From: Patescibacteria group bacterium
Lineage (GTDB): Bacteria; Patescibacteriota; Minisyncoccia; Portnoybacterales; UBA2143
Assembly (NCBI GenBank): GCA_018829245.1
Contig: JAHJUH010000018.1
Span: forward strand, 1-11,944
DNA: 11,944 nt
Reading direction: 5' to 3'
Position 1 is the stretch's first letter; every line of letters starts with the position of its first letter. The notes under the pieces are model-generated. The model saw only the letters and a list, made by a program, of their open reading frames with translations. It did not search any database and had not been told where the DNA came from. Position numbers and translations under genes: made by a program. Shown here piece after piece: positions 7,666 through 11,944 of this stretch.

Positions 7666-8411
7666 AGTTCGGTTTAAAGTTATGGTCAAAAAATAAGGAT
7701 TTAATAGGTAAAGCAGACAAATTAATTAATGAAAAAAAATTCCATTATGTTGAGTTATTTTACGTTCCTGGAACAGAAATAAAACCTTTTCTAGAACATA
7801 ATATTCCTTATATTATTCACATCCCAACTGAAAAATTTGGTTTAAACATAGGTGATAAAACCAAAAAAGAATTCAACTTAAAAATTATCAATACATGCAT
7901 TAAGTGGGCAGACAAATTAAATGCAAAGTACATTATTCAGCATGCTGACTATGGTTCACTTGATTATGCAAAAAATTTATTGAAGGATGTCCACGATGAA
8001 AGAATCGTAATAGAGAATATGCCTAAAGTTGGCATTAACGGAGAAAAAATGCTTGGCTACGAACCTGAGCAGTTGAAAGAACTCATGAGTGTTGGAAATT
8101 TTGGTTTCTGCCTTGATTTTGGGCATGCTGTAAAAACATCAGTAAACATGGGCAGGGATTATAAGGAATACATTAATGAACTTCTAAAATTAAAACCAAA
8201 TATGTTTCACATAAGTGATTGTGATTTGAAAAACGAGATTGATGAACATTTAAATGTTGGCGAGGGTGAGCTGGACTTTAAATTTTTAAAAGAATGTATT
8301 TTGAGCGCAAAATCAGGATATGTTACGCTTGAAACACCAAGAAAAAATTTAAATTCATTTAATGAAAATTTAAATAATTTGAAAAAATTAAAAGTTTTGT
8401 TTGAACTTTAG
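7662..8411 (+). CDS. Endonuclease-IV-like TIM-barrel metalloenzyme; candidate UDP-sugar hydrolase replacing PseG
   Basis: A 249-residue protein of the AP_endonuc_2/xylose-isomerase-like TIM-barrel superfamily. Residues in order match the nine trinuclear zinc ligands known for E. coli endonuclease IV: His53 (IIHIP), His94 (IIQH), Glu118 (IVIEN), Asp152 and His155 (LDFGH), His183 (FHISD), Asp194 and His196 (DEH, followed by NVGEG) and Glu224 (TLETP). Gaps Glu118-Asp152 (34), Asp-x-x-His and Asp-x-His equal those of endonuclease IV, whereas the protein is shorter than that enzyme (about 285). Such a site cuts phosphoester bonds, yet the gene sits in a sugar operon directly after the acetyltransferase, coupled by ATGA, exactly where the hydrolase PseG is missing. 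I infer a role in removing UDP from UDP-diacetamido-altrose. Alternatives are a sugar isomerase/epimerase or an unknown decorating step. The fold is near certain; the function is speculative. Confidence 0.75.
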   Translation: MKFGLKLWSKNKDLIGKADKLINEKKFHYVELFYVPGTEIKPFLEHNIPYIIHIPTEKFGLNIGDKTKKEFNLKIINTCIKWADKLNAKYIIQHADYGSLDYAKNLLKDVHDERIVIENMPKVGINGEKMLGYEPEQLKELMSVGNFGFCLDFGHAVKTSVNMGRDYKEYINELLKLKPNMFHISDCDLKNEIDEHLNVGEGELDFKFLKECILSAKSGYVTLETPRKNLNSFNENLNNLKKLKVLFEL

Positions 8412-8429
8412 AAATAAATTTATCAAAAT

Positions 8430-9206
8430 ATGTATAATCAAACTTTAAAAAGAAAAATCCTTGATTATTATCAAAACATATATTCTAATAGTTTGGGCTT
8501 ACCTGATGCGGATCAAAGAATTAAGGCCAGACTTGATGAAGATAATCAAAATTCACATTACAGTTCTTGTAAGAATATTGAATTGATAGAAAAGTTAATT
8601 CATTACGACTTTTCTAATAAAAAGGTTTTAATTGTTGGCGCTGGAACTGGAGTAGAATTTTTTAGGTTGCATAAAATGAAAGCGGACGTATATGCTTTAG
8701 AGCCGGATGAATCCGCCATTGAAATATTAAAGCTTAAAGCAAAAAAGGATAAAATTACTACAAATAAGATATTTAGATGTGGAGCTGAAAAAATTCCATT
8801 TAGGAATGATTATTTTGATTTTGTTTATTGTTACACCGTTATCGAACACGTACAAAATGTAGAACAGTCAATAAACGAAATGATTCGGGTAACAAAAAAA
8901 GGCGGTTATGTGTATATCAATTGCCCTGATTATCGATTTATTTGGGAGCCTCATTATAAAATATATCTACCATTATTTTTACCTAGGATTTTTTCTAAAT
9001 TTATTTTGAAATTACTTGGCAGAAAGACGGGTTTTTTTAACAGCCTTCAGTTAGTAAATGCTAAAAAATTAAAAAATATATTTAGAAAAAATAAAGTAAT
9101 AGCCTTACAAATAATTGAACATGAATCAAAAAATAAGCTGGCATTATTTTGGCAAAGAAAATTTGAGATAGAACCAAATCAATCTTGGCTCATACAAGTA
9201 AAATGA
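8430..9206 (+). CDS. SAM-dependent methyltransferase (class I)
   Basis: A 258-residue class I methyltransferase. Motif I VLIVGAGTGVEF is at 66-77, the acidic ribose-binding Glu91 lies in ALEPD, KIPFRNDYFDFVYCYTVIEH (121-140) covers motifs II/III, and TKKGGYVYINCPDYRF follows at 155-170. The long N-terminal extension (1-60) and the C-terminal part after 175, with a hydrophobic stretch at 180-195, could form the acceptor site. The acceptor is unknown; the operon position suggests a nonulosonate or the glycan carrying it. It starts 18 nt after the TIM-barrel gene without a clear Shine-Dalgarno motif, and its TGA stop overlaps the start of the next methyltransferase. Confidence 0.8.
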   Translation: MYNQTLKRKILDYYQNIYSNSLGLPDADQRIKARLDEDNQNSHYSSCKNIELIEKLIHYDFSNKKVLIVGAGTGVEFFRLHKMKADVYALEPDESAIEILKLKAKKDKITTNKIFRCGAEKIPFRNDYFDFVYCYTVIEHVQNVEQSINEMIRVTKKGGYVYINCPDYRFIWEPHYKIYLPLFLPRIFSKFILKLLGRKTGFFNSLQLVNAKKLKNIFRKNKVIALQIIEHESKNKLALFWQRKFEIEPNQSWLIQVK

Positions 9207-9901
9207 AAAAACCCTTGAATCCTTATTATTTCAAAATGCATTATTCTATCAGTAGGTATTTCGTTGACGAATTTTTATTACAAAATATGAATTTATTCAA
9301 AAAAAATTCTTTAATTTTAGATTTAGGAGGAATGAAAAATAATAAAAGAGGGCAATTTAATATTGAGTCTTTCCCTTTTATTATAAAGTATTTGAATATT
9401 GATCCAAAAACAAAGCCTGATTTTTTAGATGACGCTGAAAATATTCCAGTAAAAAATGATTATTTTGACGGCATTATCTGTTCTCAGTTATTAGAGCATG
9501 TAATCAATCCAAAAAAGATATTAAAAGAGGCTTATAGAATATTAAAACCGAGTAAACCATTACTTGTAACTGTGCCATTTTTATTTAGAATTCACCCTGA
9601 CCCAAATGATTATGCTAGGTATACCGACCAATATTGGGAAGAAACATTTAAAGAAATCGGCTTTGAAAATATAAAAATTAAAAGATTGGGAACTTACTTT
9701 AGCGTTTTGGCCGATATGATAAAAAATGGAACTCGCTATTTAAGTAAAAATAAAATTTTCAAAATAAAATTGTTTTGGTTGATTATCGTTTTCTTATCAG
9801 GAAATTTGATAAGACTGTTGTTCGCAATAGAAAAAAATAAGACCAATAATAAATTTTTAAATTCTTATACTACCGGGTTTGGCATCTCTGCAAGAAAATA
9901 A
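9203..9901 (+). CDS. SAM-dependent methyltransferase (class I, atypical motif I)
   Basis: A 232-residue methyltransferase-like protein. The ATG at 9203 overlaps the preceding TGA (ATGA) and is preferred over an upstream TTG at 9185, which would add six residues. Downstream motifs are standard: DDAENIPVKNDYFDGII (76-92), SQLLEHV (94-100), EAYRILKPSKPLLVTVPF (109-126) and HPDPNDYARYTDQYW (131-145). Motif I is unusual: LILDLGGMKNNKRGQFN (37-53) keeps DLGG but lacks the usual GxGxG loop. A hydrophobic helix near 188-209 may bind membrane or a partner. It ends the operon; its last 45 nt overlap the 3' end of the convergent glycosyltransferase. Probable role: methylation of a surface glycan sugar; acceptor unknown. 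Confidence 0.75.
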   Translation: MKKPLNPYYFKMHYSISRYFVDEFLLQNMNLFKKNSLILDLGGMKNNKRGQFNIESFPFIIKYLNIDPKTKPDFLDDAENIPVKNDYFDGIICSQLLEHVINPKKILKEAYRILKPSKPLLVTVPFLFRIHPDPNDYARYTDQYWEETFKEIGFENIKIKRLGTYFSVLADMIKNGTRYLSKNKIFKIKLFWLIIVFLSGNLIRLLFAIEKNKTNNKFLNSYTTGFGISARK

Positions 9902-11794
9902 GGCTGAATTGATTCTATTGCATGTATTACCATCACTCGGCAAAATATATCTTGAAATAAATTTCCTTGCCTTTAATAGCTGATTTTCCTTAAGCTGTTT
10001 ATTCTCAGATAAACTGATTAACTTTCCCACTAGGTCATTGATACTCGTTGTTTGAATGCCACCGCCATCAGCAACATAAGGAATATATTGGTCATAATCA
10101 ATCCTCAATGGATTTACTACGATGACCGGCTTGTTGTACATAATTGCTTCTAATCCCATCATGGACCAAGTTATAGCCACGACATCACTAATATGTAGTA
10201 ATTCAAAAAGCTCAATTTTTGTATTATCGGTTACGATAACATTAGATATTTTCCATTCTTTAAGCTCTTGCAGTAGTCGATTCCTATCTTCACCAGGATG
10301 AGGTTTAATAATAAGTAAATATTTGGAAGATAAACGTTCAATGGCTGAATAAATAGTTTTAAATACAATTTTTTTCTCAATTAATGGAATTGACCAGTTA
10401 CTTGGAAAAGAAGCTAAGAGTAAAATTTGTTTATTTTTTTTAGATATGTTTAACTTATTAAAAATGTTACTTAAATTAATTTTGTTAACTTGATTGTTAC
10501 AATAATCAAACTGAGGTTCACCACTAATAATTAATTTACTTTTACTAATGCCTAACTTTAATAGATTTTGATAACTATATTTCCCAGGAACACAGATTCT
10601 ATTAGTAATGTTATACCTGTTAATCTGATCGGCGCTTAGAACTGTATGAGGAGAAACTAAAACTGAATTAATATGAAGTTCTTTTGCTAATAAACCTAAA
10701 CTGACTTCTATTAATCTTTGGTCAGATAACACTATTATTCCTTTTGGCTGTAAACTTTTTAGAAGATTATACCCTGCTTCTAAGTAAAGCTTACTTAGAA
10801 TCGTACCATATTTTATAATGGGGCTAAGGTCTTCAAAAATATATTTTAGTAAATAATCTTGATCTGTTAGCATATCTAAAGTAAATATTTTTTCCGCCCT
10901 AGAATAAGTTTTATTAATTTCTTTTATCCATTGACTGATGCTTTTTTTTAGTAATTTTTTGTTAAAAAAACTGGCAATAAAAATATTATTTGGCTGAAAA
11001 TTATTAAATTTATTCACTTGATTTATAAAATTAGGAATATTTGTGATAAACCAGGGTTGAAATTGTTTACTGTGCTTATAATATTCATAAATTGGAACTA
11101 GAGTTTTGATGTGCCGAAAAAAATCACAAGCTAACAAAATATTGTTTTCTTTTTTAATAATTTTTGGCTTCGGAAAAGAGTTTTGTTTAACAAAATACAA
11201 AATTTTATTTTTCAATTCTCTCTCTCTAAAAAATCTGATTAGTCTTTTATTAATAAAGGCTAGATTGAAGAAACTAAGGTTTATTAAACGTAATCTATAT
11301 TGATTCGCTAAAAATCTGGAAATTTTATCTTGACGACTATTACTTAAAATTACCACGCATGAAGGTTTTAATTCTTTAATTTTTTTTTCTATTATTTCAG
11401 AGAAAAATAAATAATTAAAAAGGATTTTTATAGCTAGGGTAGTCTCCCAAAGCTTAAATAAATTAATATTTTTAAAAGAAAAAAACCGTTCATTTATATT
11501 AGTAATCTTTTCAAGGCTTTTTTTGGTTAATTTCCATGTTTTTAATCTTAATTTCTTCCATTCTTCTGATGGTAATTCTTGACTATAATTAATAATTTTT
11601 AATTTCTTATTAGAAATAATTCCATCAGTTGCTAAAATATTTAAATCATATTTTCGATAAAGAAAAAAAATAACTAAACTAATTTTTATTTTTAAAAAAC
11701 CAATAAAAATAAAAGAATAAAGTCTTCCCAATAAACCTCCTAAAATCTGAGTCTTACTGAGATCCTCTGTAATAATTAAAGCTGTTTGTTTCAT
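9857..11794 (-). CDS. Large GT-B glycosyltransferase with KPHP motif, candidate nonulosonate transferase
   Basis: A 645-residue protein. The C-terminal half reads as a GT-B glycosyltransferase like those around CDP-glycerol transferases and UDP-GlcNAc 2-epimerase folds: VPGKYSYQNLLKLGI (402-416), SGEPQFDY (424-431), the LLIIKPHPGED strand/loop (493-503), SDVVAITWSMMGLEA (536-550) and NKPVIVVNP (554-562). An HP motif (499-500) is a catalytic or CMP-binding hallmark of bacterial sialyl-, polysialyl- and Kdo-transferases, so use of CMP-Pse made by the neighbouring operon is plausible but unproven. The N-terminal 200 residues are Lys/Phe/Leu-rich, have hydrophobic stretches (25-46, 118-132) and match nothing I recognise; membrane association is possible. 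The ATG overlaps the upstream flippase-like stop (ATGA). Convergent with the operon, overlapping it by 45 nt. Confidence 0.7.
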   Translation of the reverse strand: MKQTALIITEDLSKTQILGGLLGRLYSFIFIGFLKIKISLVIFFLYRKYDLNILATDGIISNKKLKIINYSQELPSEEWKKLRLKTWKLTKKSLEKITNINERFFSFKNINLFKLWETTLAIKILFNYLFFSEIIEKKIKELKPSCVVILSNSRQDKISRFLANQYRLRLINLSFFNLAFINKRLIRFFRERELKNKILYFVKQNSFPKPKIIKKENNILLACDFFRHIKTLVPIYEYYKHSKQFQPWFITNIPNFINQVNKFNNFQPNNIFIASFFNKKLLKKSISQWIKEINKTYSRAEKIFTLDMLTDQDYLLKYIFEDLSPIIKYGTILSKLYLEAGYNLLKSLQPKGIIVLSDQRLIEVSLGLLAKELHINSVLVSPHTVLSADQINRYNITNRICVPGKYSYQNLLKLGISKSKLIISGEPQFDYCNNQVNKINLSNIFNKLNISKKNKQILLLASFPSNWSIPLIEKKIVFKTIYSAIERLSSKYLLIIKPHPGEDRNRLLQELKEWKISNVIVTDNTKIELFELLHISDVVAITWSMMGLEAIMYNKPVIVVNPLRIDYDQYIPYVADGGGIQTTSINDLVGKLISLSENKQLKENQLLKARKFISRYILPSDGNTCNRINSALFSCRDAKPGSIRI

Positions 11795-11944
11795 TTCGCT
11801 TTCAATAAATTAATAAAGTATTTAATATCTTTAAGCTTAATTAGTTTAGATAGATAAAGATAAAATAAATAAATAAACACGCTGATTAGGCTTAAGACTA
11901 ATTTTAACGCAAGATTGACAGGGTAATAATAAATAATCAGGCTG
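11791..11944 (-). CDS. C-terminus of a membrane protein, probably a Wzx-type polysaccharide flippase (partial)
   Basis: A frame enters from the right edge and yields 50 residues before a TGA at 11791-11793. It contains one clear hydrophobic helix (ALKLVLSLISVFIYLFYLYL) followed by a Lys-rich tail, KLIKLKDIKYFINLLKAK. This pattern, a last helix then a short amphipathic tail resembling KEDIxxLxxLLK, is typical of the end of Wzx/MATE-like oligosaccharide flippases. The stop overlaps the ATG of the 645-residue glycosyltransferase (ATGA), so the two are probably one translation-coupled unit transcribed from outside the window. With so little sequence, only the membrane-protein end is firm; the flippase call is tentative. 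Confidence 0.5.
   Translation of the reverse strand, partial: SLIIYYYPVNLALKLVLSLISVFIYLFYLYLSKLIKLKDIKYFINLLKAK

Noticed and set aside
7662..8411. Annotating the TIM barrel as endonuclease IV (DNA repair, nfo).
   Set aside because: The metal ligands match, but the protein is shorter, its N-terminus differs and it is embedded and coupled within a sugar operon, so a DNA repair role is not supported.
9860..9910. Bidirectional terminator between the convergent genes.
   Set aside because: Only trivial stems such as GCA...TGC are present and there is no T-run after a stable hairpin.
9857..11794. The large GT-B protein as the missing PseG.
   Set aside because: PseG is about 270-330 residues with an N-terminal nucleotide-sugar hydrolase signature; the 645-residue protein lacks it and reads as a transferase.
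1..11944. CRISPR array, tRNA/rRNA, integrase or attachment sites.
   Set aside because: No regularly spaced repeats, no tRNA-like cloverleaf or rRNA-like stretch and no integrase-like protein were seen on either strand.

Overview
The window carries a compact sugar-biosynthesis operon for pseudaminic acid (Pse), a bacterial nonulosonic acid used on flagellins, pili, S-layers, capsules and O-antigens. It is flanked by membrane and glycosyltransferase genes. The DNA is strongly AT-rich, the proteins are rich in Lys, Asn and Ile, genes are tightly packed with many ATGA stop/start overlaps, and Shine-Dalgarno motifs are patchy. The leftmost protein, with its FPDEQAHF loop, resembles polytopic membrane proteins common in Patescibacteria (CPR). 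I therefore infer a Patescibacteria-like bacterium, but this is not proven and an AT-rich archaeon is not strictly excluded. UGA is used as a normal stop, so the recoded Gracilibacteria/Absconditabacteria code does not apply.

Layout. (1) 1-864, minus: 5' part of a DUF2142/GT-C-like membrane protein running off the left edge. (2) 900-1367, plus: a nonsense-broken remnant of another polytopic membrane protein. (3) 1482-1510: a good sigma-70-type promoter (TTGAAA, 17 bp, TATAAA). (4) 1541-9901, plus: one ten-gene operon in the order pseB, pseC, pseF-like, Pse-associated methylase, PseA/WbpG-type amidotransferase, pseI, PseH-like GNAT, endonuclease-IV-like TIM barrel, methyltransferase, methyltransferase. 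(5) 9857-11794, minus: a 645-residue GT-B glycosyltransferase convergent with the operon and overlapping its 3' end by 45 nt. (6) 11791-11944, minus: the C-terminus of a membrane protein, probably a Wzx-type flippase, translationally coupled to the glycosyltransferase.

How the genes work together. PseB and PseC would turn UDP-GlcNAc into the 4-amino-L-altrose intermediate, the GNAT would acetylate N4, a hydrolase must remove UDP, PseI condenses the free sugar with phosphoenolpyruvate, and the PseF-like enzyme makes CMP-Pse. The amidotransferase and up to three methyltransferases would decorate it, and the convergent GT (which carries a KPHP motif) is a candidate to transfer it.

Most interesting point. 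The normal UDP-sugar hydrolase PseG is absent from an otherwise complete set. A TIM-barrel protein sits directly after the acetyltransferase and keeps residues matching all nine zinc ligands of endonuclease IV. I propose it as a candidate non-orthologous replacement for PseG. This is an inference that biochemistry or comparative genomics could settle.
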